A stretch of 64,000 bases of DNA from AWTP1-13 sp963840445 (GTDB taxonomy: Bacteria; Pseudomonadota; Alphaproteobacteria; Rhizobiales; Hyphomicrobiaceae). The stretch covers positions 1-64,000 of the forward strand of contig CAWIZC010000031.1 in the NCBI GenBank assembly GCA_963840445.1, written 5' to 3'. Shown here piece by piece: positions 17,688 to 26,772 of the stretch; the stretch's first letter is position 1, and each line of letters starts with the position of its first letter. The translations under genes and the position numbers were made by a program. Below the pieces are notes generated by a model. That model searched no databases. It was not told where the DNA came from and worked only from the letters and a program-made list of their open reading frames with translations.

Positions 17688-18314
17688 TCAGGCCGCTCGC
17701 CTACCCATCATGCGCCGGACGTAGCGCCCCAACCCGGACACCTTTGGGAAATTCACAGCCGCTGAATCGTGCTGGACGACAGCTCCTGGCACCTTGCCCC
17801 TCTCATCGGGGTTCACGCAGTAGATCAACGGCAGCGGTACGAATGTGGTGCCGATCAATTCAGCCATCGCCACCAGCTGCGACGACTGGTCGATCTCACC
17901 GAAGGGAGCGCGCTCAGATTCGCGCTTCCAATACTGGACGAACTGGCGGGCTTCCGGGGTAGGGCGGAATACCATGGTGCCCGACTGGGCACGGAAGCGA
18001 GCCCCCTTGTGATGCCGGCGGAACTTCGAGTGCATGCGGAACGCCACATCGCCACGGATATCGGCGAGTGGCGACAGGTCCCCATGCACGATGCAGTCGA
18101 CGTCGAGCCAGACGATCACCTCATCCGGATGCCGGTCCATCGCCGCCAGGATGTGGGCGGCCTTGGCCATGGTGTTGGTTTCCCACATCTGCCCAGCCTT
18201 CTCGGCGAGCACGAAGTCATGCGCCTGGCCGAGCCGGTCCAGGCTTGCCACCAGCGGGATCAGCCAGCGCCGGTAATCCTCCGTGTAGAAGCCGCACGCG
18301 ATTACGCTGCCCAT
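17688..18314 (-). CDS. Putative nucleotide-sugar glycosyltransferase, DxD type
   Basis: The 208-residue protein begins MGSVIACGFYTEDYRRWLIP with AGGAG 8 bases upstream. A DxD motif (Asp71-Val-Asp73 in VIVWLDVDCIVHGDLSPL) and the following FRAQSGTMVFRPTPEAR resemble the short GT-A transferases grouped with nucleotide-diphospho-sugar transferases. The metal/sugar-nucleotide role is inferred from the motif. It is followed by an unknown gene on the same strand, with no other glycan genes nearby. Confidence 0.65.
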   Translation of the reverse strand: MGSVIACGFYTEDYRRWLIPLVASLDRLGQAHDFVLAEKAGQMWETNTMAKAAHILAAMDRHPDEVIVWLDVDCIVHGDLSPLADIRGDVAFRMHSKFRRHHKGARFRAQSGTMVFRPTPEARQFVQYWKRESERAPFGEIDQSSQLVAMAELIGTTFVPLPLIYCVNPDERGKVPGAVVQHDSAAVNFPKVSGLGRYVRRMMGRRAA

Positions 18315-18687
18315 GGGTCGGTCTCCTGATTGTCGCGGGAACAGTTCGACGCACGCCCCTCCGAGGGGGTGCAAACACCGATGCGGCGAAGGTCTGCGAG
18401 AGGCTGCCGGCGAGTTCAGATGAGAGGCGCAGGAGCTCGTCCGCGGCGGCGCGAGTTGCGGCCGGTCGCGAGGTCGGCCGAACCTGGATCTGGGCGCCTG
18501 CGAGCTTCTTTGGGGCAGGGACGCGAGAGCCGTCAGCGATCGTCGAAAGAAATGAAACGTCCGCGGAACGCCGCGTGTCAGCTGCGTGCCATCTGACTTT
18601 CAGGTTCCTGCACCGTTCTGCACTTTGGGTGCGATCGGGTACTCGGCCGAAGCCGCGGGAAGCCTTGTAAATCGGGGATTTTGATGG
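18315..18687. other. Gene-free region between transferase operon and tRNA-Thr
   Basis: About 370 bp. A minus-strand frame here stays open and reads into the transferase region; its part KKLAGAQIQVRPTSRP, AADELLRLSSELAGSLSQT looks helix-like and could be a gene remnant, but it has no credible start. No repeat of the tRNA 3' end and no integrase were seen. Confidence 0.3.
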
Positions 18688-18759
<72 letters not shown>

Positions 18760-18968
18760 TAGCGCCGCGGGAGGCCACAATTGGCTGGCCGGCCGCGCGT
18801 GAGGTGGCCGGGATATGCCATAGGCGGGCGAGGGCGGCAAGTTGGCCCTCGTGGGGACTATATCGGCGCCGGTGCAACGCGCAAGCCTTGTGCCGCGCCG
18901 GCGACGCACGTAATCTCGGCAAGAATGGCGGTCTAGGCTGCACAGCCCATCCCAGGACGGCAACATCG

Positions 18969-19133
18969 ATGTCGAATGGGGGCAAGTCCGAACCAAAACC
19001 CCGCACCCAGGCCGAAATCCGGCGGGAGCGGCTGGCTGCCGAACTGCGCTCCAACCTGCACAAGCGCAAGCAGCAGGCTCGCGGCCGTGTTGCTGCCGCA
19101 CGTCAGGTGGACAAACAGAACAGTAGCGATTAG
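18969..19133 (+). CDS. Small basic protein upstream of murA, 54 aa
   Basis: The frame reads MSNGGKSEPKPRTQAEIRRE, then helices RLAAELRSNLHKRKQQARGR. Short Lys/Arg-rich helical proteins of this pattern commonly sit directly before murA in alphaproteobacteria, which is the main reason to call it. It ends 78 bases before murA on the same strand. Function unknown. Confidence 0.6.
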   Translation: MSNGGKSEPKPRTQAEIRRERLAAELRSNLHKRKQQARGRVAAARQVDKQNSSD

Positions 19134-19211
19134 CGGGCAGTCTAGGGTGGTTGCCTGCCGCGTCGCGCCCGGGGCAACCGGGCCACACAAAGTCACGAGG
19201 GATCTCAACGC

Positions 19212-20504
<1,293 letters not shown>

Positions 20505-20514
20505 TTTGGTCGCT

Positions 20515-20628
20515 GTCATGGTCGGGTTTGCCCGCACTCGGACCCGATCCGCGTGGCCCGACCATCCATCTATCACCTGGCTCCTGAGCGTAGGAATGGC
20601 TGGGTCCTCGGGACAAGCCGAGGATGAC
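20515..20628. repeat. Intergenic palindromic repeat, GTCATCC/GGATGAC family
   Basis: The element starts GTCATGGTCGGG eleven bases after the murA stop and ends CCGAGGATGAC at 20628. Inner arms (CCCGACCATCCAT; GGTCCTCGGGACAAGCCGAGG) make it a composite hairpin. Related units lie at 35805, 36711, 49157 and partly 40257. Confidence 0.6.
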
Positions 20629-20720
20629 GATTGGCTTGGACGATCCAAGCATTTCCAGCCTTGGCGGCGGGGCTTCAGTGTCTACACTGGGCGCAACCAC
20701 AATCGCCGAGGAAAGCGCCG

Positions 20721-21128
20721 ATGAAACTCAAGCTGCACCACATCAACTTCACCTCCACCAACGTCGAGGCGATGGACGAGTTCTACCGCAACGTGCTCGA
20801 CTTGGAGCCCGAGCCCGGCATAGGACAGGGCCGCGTCACCAGCCAGGGCTATCCCGGCAAGGTCGCCTTCGTCACCGACGGCACCACGCAGCTGCACCTC
20901 GCCGAGAAGGACCTGGGCGTCAACTTCCGCACCGGCCAGGCCATCAATCCCGTCGAGCGCGGCCACATCGCCTTCCGCACCGACGACATTGAAGGGTTCA
21001 AGAAGCGCCTGAAGGAGAAGGGCATTCCCTTCTCCGATTTCGGCACCTGGGCAATGAACGGCTGGCATCAAATCTTCTTCTACGACCCCGACGGCAACAT
21101 CATCGAGGTGCACCAGGTGCAGAGCTGA
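20721..21128 (+). CDS. VOC-superfamily (glyoxalase/dioxygenase fold) protein
   Basis: A single-module vicinal-oxygen-chelate protein of 135 residues. The metal-ligand positions are visible: His in LHHINFTSTN (strand 1), His in RGHIAFRTDD (start of second beta-alpha-beta unit) and Glu in NIIEVHQV near the C-terminus. The signature YDPDGN precedes the last ligand. GAGGAAAG lies upstream of the ATG. The substrate cannot be inferred; glyoxalase I, fosfomycin-resistance and dioxygenase members share this fold. Confidence 0.85.
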   Translation: MKLKLHHINFTSTNVEAMDEFYRNVLDLEPEPGIGQGRVTSQGYPGKVAFVTDGTTQLHLAEKDLGVNFRTGQAINPVERGHIAFRTDDIEGFKKRLKEKGIPFSDFGTWAMNGWHQIFFYDPDGNIIEVHQVQS

Positions 21129-21313
21129 GAAGCGCGCTCGTTGCGTCGCTGTAAAATTCCCAAGTCACTCTAACGCGTTAGCGCCGGCTGCTGCAAACGC
21201 GCGGAACTCTTCAGACGCCGGTTTGTTGATGCACGGGCGGACGATCCTGAAACGGGTTCGCCCGCTCGCCATTCCGGTACCCGCGTCGGGAGCGAAACCA
21301 CTTGGGAGTGAAG

Positions 21314-21592
21314 ATGAAGACAGTGCTCAAAACCTTGGCTGCCGCGAGCTTGCTGGCCGCGGCCGCTTCGTACGCCTACGCAGCGCCTGCCAACGTTGCA
21401 GGTGCGGGACAGGATGTGGACAACGGCGTCGTGCAGGTGCACGGCAACCACCGCTCATGTGAGCGCGGACCGGGTGGATGGCACCGGCACAATCGCCTCG
21501 GCGAGCGCCGTCCCTGCCGCGAATGGCGTGGCCAGGGTCGCCGTCCCGACTCCTGCGTGAAGTTCGGCCCCGCCTGGTTTTGCGACTACTGA
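21314..21592 (+). CDS. Small exported Arg/Cys-rich protein
   Basis: A 92-residue protein with a clean signal peptide (MKTVLKTLAAASLLAAAASY, AYA|AP). The mature part is rich in Arg, Gly and His with three or four Cys (RSCERGPGGWHRHN, RRPCREWRGQGRR, SCVKFGPAWFCDY). Disulfide bonding in the periplasm is likely. GGGAG precedes the ATG. Function unknown. Confidence 0.65.
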   Translation: MKTVLKTLAAASLLAAAASYAYAAPANVAGAGQDVDNGVVQVHGNHRSCERGPGGWHRHNRLGERRPCREWRGQGRRPDSCVKFGPAWFCDY

Positions 21593-21600
21593 CATTTTGC

Positions 21601-21630
21601 GGAGGCTTGGGGCCAAACCCCCAAGCCTCC
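21601..21630 (+). terminator. Strong hairpin after the small exported protein gene
   Basis: Perfect 12-bp arms (21601–21612 and 21619–21630) around the loop CCAAAC, eight bases after the stop at 21592. There is no T-run, so it may terminate with help or protect the mRNA end. Confidence 0.55.
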
Positions 21631-21953
21631 AGCTTCTGCCGCCGCAACAGCTTTTGTCGCTCCAGCAGATTTCTTTGAGCTCGACCCGTCTCTTCTTGAC
21701 TTGTGCACTGCAACATGCCATATAGCCGCCATCGTCAATCGGCGATTCCCGGTGCTCCAGCCGCGTGAAGGGACTTGTAGGGGTTCACACCCACGTTCGT
21801 CCCTCCTGTTGAGCGCCTTCAGATCTTCCCACACGACAGCCCAGGCCACGCGGGGCGTCCACTCTGACCCGCCGCTCGCGTCATGCGTGCCGATCCGGCT
21901 TTGCCGGCGCACCCTGGCGAGTGTGGTTTGCATTGAAAGAAAGAACGAACAAC
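21631..21953. other. Long leader region upstream of rhlE
   Basis: About 320 bp with no convincing gene on either strand. A long untranslated leader would fit a cold-inducible DEAD-box helicase gene, but I see no cold-box consensus. The 3' part is A-rich just before the TTG start. Confidence 0.35.
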
Positions 21954-23516
21954 TTGAAGACCTTCTCTGACTTCAACCTGAATCCGGCCATTCTCAAGAC
22001 CCTTGAGCAGGAGGGCTACGCCACGCCGACGCCGATCCAGCTCCAGGCCATCCCGAGCGTGCTGGAGGGCCGCGACCTGCAGGGCATCGCCCAGACCGGC
22101 ACGGGCAAGACGGCCGCCTTCGCGCTGCCGATCCTGCACCGCCTCGCCGCCAACAAGCGCGAGCCGATGCGGCGCGGCTGCCGCGTGCTCGTGCTGAGCC
22201 CCACGCGTGAGCTCTGCAGCCAGATCTGCGACAGCTTCCGCACGTACGGACGCAATCTCGGCATCAGGGTCGCCGCCGTCTATGGCGGCGTCGGCCACCG
22301 CCCGCAGATCGAGATGCTGGCGCGCGGCGTCGATGTGCTGGTCGCCACACCCGGCCGCCTGCTCGACCACCTGGATAGTCGCCACGTGGCGCTCGAAGGC
22401 GTCGAGACGCTGGTGCTCGATGAGGCCGACCAGATGCTCGACATGGGCTTCATCCAGCCGATCCGGCGCATCATCTCGAAGATCTCCATGAAGCGGCAGA
22501 CGCTGTTCTTCTCGGCCACCATGCCCAAGGAGATCGGCAGGCTCGCCGCCGAGATGCTACAGAACCCCGTAAAGGTCGCGGTGACTCCGGCCGCTACCAC
22601 CGTCGAGCGCGTCCGCCAGCACGTCTATCTGGTCGACGCCAAGGCCAAGCGGTCGCTGCTGATCGAGCTGTTCGCCAATCCCGAACTGACCCGCACCATC
22701 GTCTTCACGCGCACCAAGCGCGGCGCCGACAAGGTTGCGCGCCATCTCGAGGATGCCGGCATCAGCAATGCCGCCATCCACGGCAACAAGAGCCAGGGTC
22801 AGCGCCAGGCAGCGCTGGCGGCCTTCAAGGCCTCGCGCATCCGCGCGCTGGTTGCGACGGACGTGGCGGCGCGCGGCATCGACATCGAGCTCGTCACCCA
22901 CGTCGTCAACTTCGAGCTGCCGAACGTGCCCGAGAGCTATGTGCACCGCATCGGCCGCACGGCGCGGGCCGGCGCCGAAGGCGTGGCCATCTCGCTCTGC
23001 GATGCCGAGGAGCGCGAGTTCCTGCGCGACATCGAGCATCTGACGCGGCAGTCGATCCCGGCCACCGACCGGCGCCGTGACCCGACGCTGCCGCTCACCG
23101 AGGCTCTCCCGGGCAACCGCAAGCCGCAGCGCGGCAGCCAAGGCGAAGGCCGGGGCAAACCGCGTGGCGGGCGCAACCAACGCTCCGAGCACCGCGGACA
23201 CCGCCAGGACAGGCATGGCAGTGATCGGCATGCCAGTGATCGCCGCCCTGAGCGGGAGGGCGCACGCAATGCGTCCAAGCCGTCGCCGGCGCCGCGGCAG
23301 CCCTATGCCAACCAGGTTGCCAACGGGGCATCGTTGTCCAACGTCGCCTTCCTCGCCGCACCAGGCCGCTCGGGCCATGCAACTCAGCGCAGCGACGGCC
23401 GGCAGGGCCAGTCCCGGCGGGAGGGCCAGGGAGGTGGGCCACGAGGTGGCCAAAGAGACGGCAAGGGCGGCGGAAAACGCTACTCCTCTCAAGGCGGCGG
23501 CTACCGCGCCCGCTAG
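21954..23516 (+). CDS. rhlE: DEAD-box ATP-dependent RNA helicase, RhlE type
   Basis: This cytosolic helicase unwinds structured RNA in ribosome assembly or mRNA decay. Motifs run in order: Q motif (PTPIQLQAIPSV), Walker A (AQTGTGKTAAFALP), Ia (PTRELCSQI), DEAD (LVLDEADQMLDMGF), SAT (FSATMP) and VI (YVHRIGRTARAGAEG). The last ~150 residues form an Arg/Gly/His-rich disordered tail (RGHRQDRHGSDRHASDRR) that would bind RNA. The start was taken at TTG (MKTFSDFNLNPAIL), matching the family N-terminus; an in-frame GTG lies at 21921. Confidence 0.92.
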   Translation: MKTFSDFNLNPAILKTLEQEGYATPTPIQLQAIPSVLEGRDLQGIAQTGTGKTAAFALPILHRLAANKREPMRRGCRVLVLSPTRELCSQICDSFRTYGRNLGIRVAAVYGGVGHRPQIEMLARGVDVLVATPGRLLDHLDSRHVALEGVETLVLDEADQMLDMGFIQPIRRIISKISMKRQTLFFSATMPKEIGRLAAEMLQNPVKVAVTPAATTVERVRQHVYLVDAKAKRSLLIELFANPELTRTIVFTRTKRGADKVARHLEDAGISNAAIHGNKSQGQRQAALAAFKASRIRALVATDVAARGIDIELVTHVVNFELPNVPESYVHRIGRTARAGAEGVAISLCDAEEREFLRDIEHLTRQSIPATDRRRDPTLPLTEALPGNRKPQRGSQGEGRGKPRGGRNQRSEHRGHRQDRHGSDRHASDRRPEREGARNASKPSPAPRQPYANQVANGASLSNVAFLAAPGRSGHATQRSDGRQGQSRREGQGGGPRGGQRDGKGGGKRYSSQGGGYRAR

Positions 23517-23694
23517 AGCGGGATCGCTTCCCTGACCGGAGCCGACAGGCTCAATCAGGAACGATCTTGCTCCAAGACCGAAACAGCCTCTTAAGCGGCC
23601 GGGCCGGTCCATATTGTGGCCGGCCCGCGCCTTCGCTATCACTCGGACAGGCTGGCCGCCGCAGTGGGCCGCTGCAGTGGGATTGTCGAGCGTC

Positions 23695-24144
23695 ATGTCC
23701 GAATTGAAGCTGATCGCACTCGATGCCGAGGACCTGTCGGTGCTCTCGGCCAATCTGCAGGACGCCGTCCTGCGCATCGCCGATATCGCCTACCTGCCGC
23801 GCGAGAAGCGCTTCGCCGCCATCGCCAACCGCTTCGACTGGGCGACGGCAACTGACGACAAGGGCACCTATGCGCGCCGCCGCTCGGCCATGCGCTTCGA
23901 GCGGGTGCTGGGCGCCCAGCTGCATGGCATCGACCTCGGCAACAAGAGCGCTGTGCTGGCTCTTCTGGCAATCAGCTTCGAGCCCACCGTGGCACCGGAG
24001 GGGCATGTTACGCTGCATTTCGCCGACGGTGCCGCCATCCGGCTGCATGTCGAGTGCATCGAGGCCGAGCTGAAGGATCTGGGGCCAGTCTGGCAGGCAA
24101 AATCCAAGCCGCACCATCCCGACGACGGTCCCGTCAAAGCCTAG
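23695..24144 (+). CDS. DUF2948 family protein
   Basis: A 149-residue protein (MSELKLIALDAEDLSVLSAN, LQDAVLRIADIAYLPREKRF, ARRRSAMRFERVLG) matching the alphaproteobacterial DUF2948 family that almost always lies just upstream of hisD. The function is unknown; position suggests a housekeeping cytosolic role. Its TAG stop codon lies inside the CTAG that begins the palindromic repeat pair. Confidence 0.85.
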   Translation: MSELKLIALDAEDLSVLSANLQDAVLRIADIAYLPREKRFAAIANRFDWATATDDKGTYARRRSAMRFERVLGAQLHGIDLGNKSAVLALLAISFEPTVAPEGHVTLHFADGAAIRLHVECIEAELKDLGPVWQAKSKPHHPDDGPVKA

Positions 24145-24308
24145 TGTCCCGATTGCGAAGTTCGCCTGCGCTCGGCGCTGGGTTCCGGAGCGAACTTCGC
24201 AATCATGGGGGACACTAGAATCATAGGTTTGCTAGTGTGATTCAGATCGAGAAATTCGCTCACTACCCGGACCGCGAGCTCAGGCGAATTTCTCGATCAT
24301 CACACTAG
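24141..24308. repeat. Paired palindromic elements A1+B1 bounded by CTAGTG/CACTAG
   Basis: Two hairpin units stand in tandem. Unit A1 (24141–24218, 78 bp) has outer arms CTAGTGTCCC/GGGGACACTAG and a perfect inner 14-bp stem (GATTGCGAAGTTCG and its complement). Unit B1 (24232–24308, 77 bp) has outer arms CTAGTGTGAT/ATCACACTAG and an inner stem containing GATCGAGAAATTCGC. They are 13 bp apart. The same pair recurs at 30934–31100 with compensating stem changes. Confidence 0.85.
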
Positions 24309-24343
24309 GATACTGCGACCAGGGAGGCGGCCAAGGCCAGCCG

Positions 24344-25654
24344 ATGCCCCAGCGATTGAACACCAGCGAGCCCGGCTTCGAGACCGCGTTCGGGGCCTTC
24401 CTCGCCGCCAAGCGCGAGACCTCGCAAGATGTCGACGACGCGGTGCGGAGCATTATCGCCGACGTACGCGCCCGCGGCGACGCGGCGCTGCTCGAGCTGA
24501 CACAGCGTTTCGACCGGCTCGACCTAGCCAAGGCGGGCATGCGCGTCACCGCCGCCGAGATCGCCGCCGCCGTCGCTGCCTGCGACCGCGAGACGATGGC
24601 TGCGCTCGAGCTGGCGCACGCGCGCATCGACAGCCACCACCGCCGCCAGCGGCCGAGCGATGACCGCTACCGCGATGCGTTGGGCGCGGAGCTTGGCTCG
24701 CGCTGGACCGCCATCGAGTCGGTTGGCCTCTACGTTCCCGGCGGACTTGCCAGCTATCCGAGCTCGGTGCTCATGAACGCCGTACCCGCCAGGGTCGCCG
24801 GTGTGCCGCGCGTCGCCATGGTGGTGCCATCGCCCGCAGGCGAGATGAACCCGCTGGTGCTGGCTGCGGCGCATCTGGCCGGCGTCGGCGAGATCTATCG
24901 CATCGGCGGTGCGCAGGCGGTCGCGGCCCTTGCGTTCGGCACCGCGAGTATCCAGCCGGTGGTCAAGATCGTCGGCCCGGGCAACGCCTATGTCGCCGCC
25001 GCCAAGCGCCAAGTGTACGGCACGGTCGGCATCGATTCGATCGCCGGACCGTCGGAGGTGCTGGTCATTGCCGATCAGCACAACGATCCCGAATGGCTGG
25101 CCGCCGACCTGCTGGCCCAAGCCGAGCACGACACCGCCGCACAGGCCATCCTGATCACCAACCACGCTGGCTTGGCCGCCGCCGTCGAAGCCGCCGTCGA
25201 ACGCCAGCTCAAGGCGCTGCCGCGCGGCAATATCGCCGGCGAAAGCTGGGCGACGTTTGGGGCCGTCATCCTGGTGGGCTCGCTCGACGAGGCGCCGGCG
25301 CTCGCCGACCGCATCGCCGCCGAGCATGTGGAAATCGCCACGCGCGAACCGGAGGCGCTGGCCGACAAGATCCGCAATGCCGGGGCTATCTTTCTCGGCG
25401 CGCACACGCCCGAGGTGATCGGCGACTACGTAGCCGGCTCCAACCACGTGCTGCCGACCGCACGCAGCGCGCGCTTCTCCTCAGGCCTCAGCGTGCTCGA
25501 CTTCATGAAGCGCACCTCAATCCTGAAACTCGACGCCGGCGCGCTGGCCAGTCTCGCGCCAGCGGCCATGACGCTCGCGCGGGCGGAGGGTCTCGACGCG
25601 CATCGCCGCTCCGTCGCCATTCGCCTCGCACCGCGCGACGGCGGCAAGACGTGA
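24344..25654 (+). CDS. hisD: Histidinol dehydrogenase
   Basis: HisD oxidises L-histidinol to L-histidine in two NAD-dependent, zinc-dependent steps, ending histidine synthesis. At 436 residues it has normal length. The NAD-binding signature (VGPGNAYVAAAKRQVYG, IDSIAGPSEVLVIAD), zinc ligands in LLAQAEHDTAAQAIL and the catalytic Glu-His pair in IAAEHVEI are all present. It is followed after eight bases by UPF0262 in an operon. Confidence 0.97.
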   Translation: MPQRLNTSEPGFETAFGAFLAAKRETSQDVDDAVRSIIADVRARGDAALLELTQRFDRLDLAKAGMRVTAAEIAAAVAACDRETMAALELAHARIDSHHRRQRPSDDRYRDALGAELGSRWTAIESVGLYVPGGLASYPSSVLMNAVPARVAGVPRVAMVVPSPAGEMNPLVLAAAHLAGVGEIYRIGGAQAVAALAFGTASIQPVVKIVGPGNAYVAAAKRQVYGTVGIDSIAGPSEVLVIADQHNDPEWLAADLLAQAEHDTAAQAILITNHAGLAAAVEAAVERQLKALPRGNIAGESWATFGAVILVGSLDEAPALADRIAAEHVEIATREPEALADKIRNAGAIFLGAHTPEVIGDYVAGSNHVLPTARSARFSSGLSVLDFMKRTSILKLDAGALASLAPAAMTLARAEGLDAHRRSVAIRLAPRDGGKT

Positions 25655-25662
25655 GGGCCGCC

Positions 25663-26160
25663 ATGTTCGATCCCCCCGTCGACCCCAACTCGAAGTCCCG
25701 CCTCACCGCCATCAAGCTCGATGAGGCATCCATCAAACGCGGCAATCCCAACATCGAGCACGAGCGCGAGGTGGCGATCTTCGACATCATCGAGAGCAAC
25801 CGCTTCGAGCTGGAGGGCCGCGATGATGGCCCCTACACGCTGGTCCTTTCCATCGTCGAGGATCGGCTGGTGTTTGCCGTCACCCAGGACGCCGACGCCG
25901 CCGATACCTTCACCTTCGTCCTGTCGTTCACGCCCCTGCGCCGCATCCTCAAGGACTACTTCACGGTGTGCGAGACCTACTACCAGGCCATCCGCACCGC
26001 ACCGCCCTCGCGCATCCAGGCCATCGACATGGGCCGGCGCGCATTGCACGACGAGGGCAGCAAGGTGCTCGTCGAGAGGCTGAAGGGCAAGATCACGGTC
26101 GACAACGACACGGCCAGACGCCTGTTCACCCTGATCTGCGCTCTGCACTGGAAAGGTTGA
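25663..26160 (+). CDS. UPF0262 family protein
   Basis: A 165-residue cytosolic protein (RLTAIKLDEASIKRGNPNIE; REVAIFDIIESNRFEL; IQAIDMGRRALHDEGS) of the alphaproteobacterial UPF0262 family, which is characteristically encoded between hisD and a small phosphatase. The function is unknown. It starts eight bases after hisD and ends three bases before the phosphatase GTG, so it is tightly co-transcribed. Confidence 0.9.
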   Translation: MFDPPVDPNSKSRLTAIKLDEASIKRGNPNIEHEREVAIFDIIESNRFELEGRDDGPYTLVLSIVEDRLVFAVTQDADAADTFTFVLSFTPLRRILKDYFTVCETYYQAIRTAPPSRIQAIDMGRRALHDEGSKVLVERLKGKITVDNDTARRLFTLICALHWKG

Positions 26161-26163
26161 GTC

Positions 26164-26628
26164 GTGCCGGGCGCGGGGGGCCACGACCTGCCGGGAGCGG
26201 TGCTCTTCGCCTGTACCATGAATTCCGTACGCTCGCCGATGGCCGCCGCAATCCTGCGCCACCTGGCCGGCCGGCGTATCTATGTCGAGTCGGCCGGCGT
26301 ACGGGCCGGCGGCGCCGACGCCTTCGCGCAGGCCGCCATGGACGAGATCGGCATCGACATCACGCAACACACGCCCCGCACGCTGCGCGACCTGCACGAC
26401 ACTTCTTTCGACCTGATCATTACGTTGTCGCCGGAAGCACATCACCAGGCGCTGGAGCTGACGCGCACCATGGCGGTCGAGGTGGAATATTGGCCGACCT
26501 TCGACGCCACCATGATGGTCGGCCAGGGCAGCCGCGAACAGATCATGCACGCCTACCGCAGCGTGCGGGACCAGCTGTTCAAGCGCATCAAGCAGCGCTT
26601 CGGCCTGGAGGGTGGGCCCACGGTGTGA
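26164..26628 (+). CDS. Low-molecular-weight protein-tyrosine-phosphatase-like protein
   Basis: The CX5R(S/T) phosphatase loop is visible as CTMNSVRS (Cys17–Arg23), preceded by the strand GAVLFA. The 154-residue length fits LMW phosphatases or ArsC-like relatives. The general acid loop is less clear (YWPTFDATMM). Translation starts at GTG three bases after the UPF0262 stop. In this conserved block its substrate is unknown. Confidence 0.88.
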   Translation: MPGAGGHDLPGAVLFACTMNSVRSPMAAAILRHLAGRRIYVESAGVRAGGADAFAQAAMDEIGIDITQHTPRTLRDLHDTSFDLIITLSPEAHHQALELTRTMAVEVEYWPTFDATMMVGQGSREQIMHAYRSVRDQLFKRIKQRFGLEGGPTV

Positions 26629-26678
26629 GCGAAAATCAGCAGTTGGCTTTTGCCAATGCTGCGACGCCCAGGGCAGGC

Positions 26679-26708
26679 TTGAAGTTAAACTTGGCTCTGC
26701 CCTATAAA
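26679..26708 (+). promoter_or_regulatory. Predicted sigma-70 promoter for the di-heme cytochrome gene
   Basis: TTGAAG (26679) and TATAAA (26703) are 18 bp apart, in a locally AT-richer stretch 65 bp before the start. It would give the inserted cytochrome gene its own transcription. Confidence 0.45.
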
Positions 26709-26772
26709 AGCGTGCTGCCTGCCGAGCAGGTCATTGCTTGAGTAGATCGCGTTGCTCACAGGGGGACAGCAG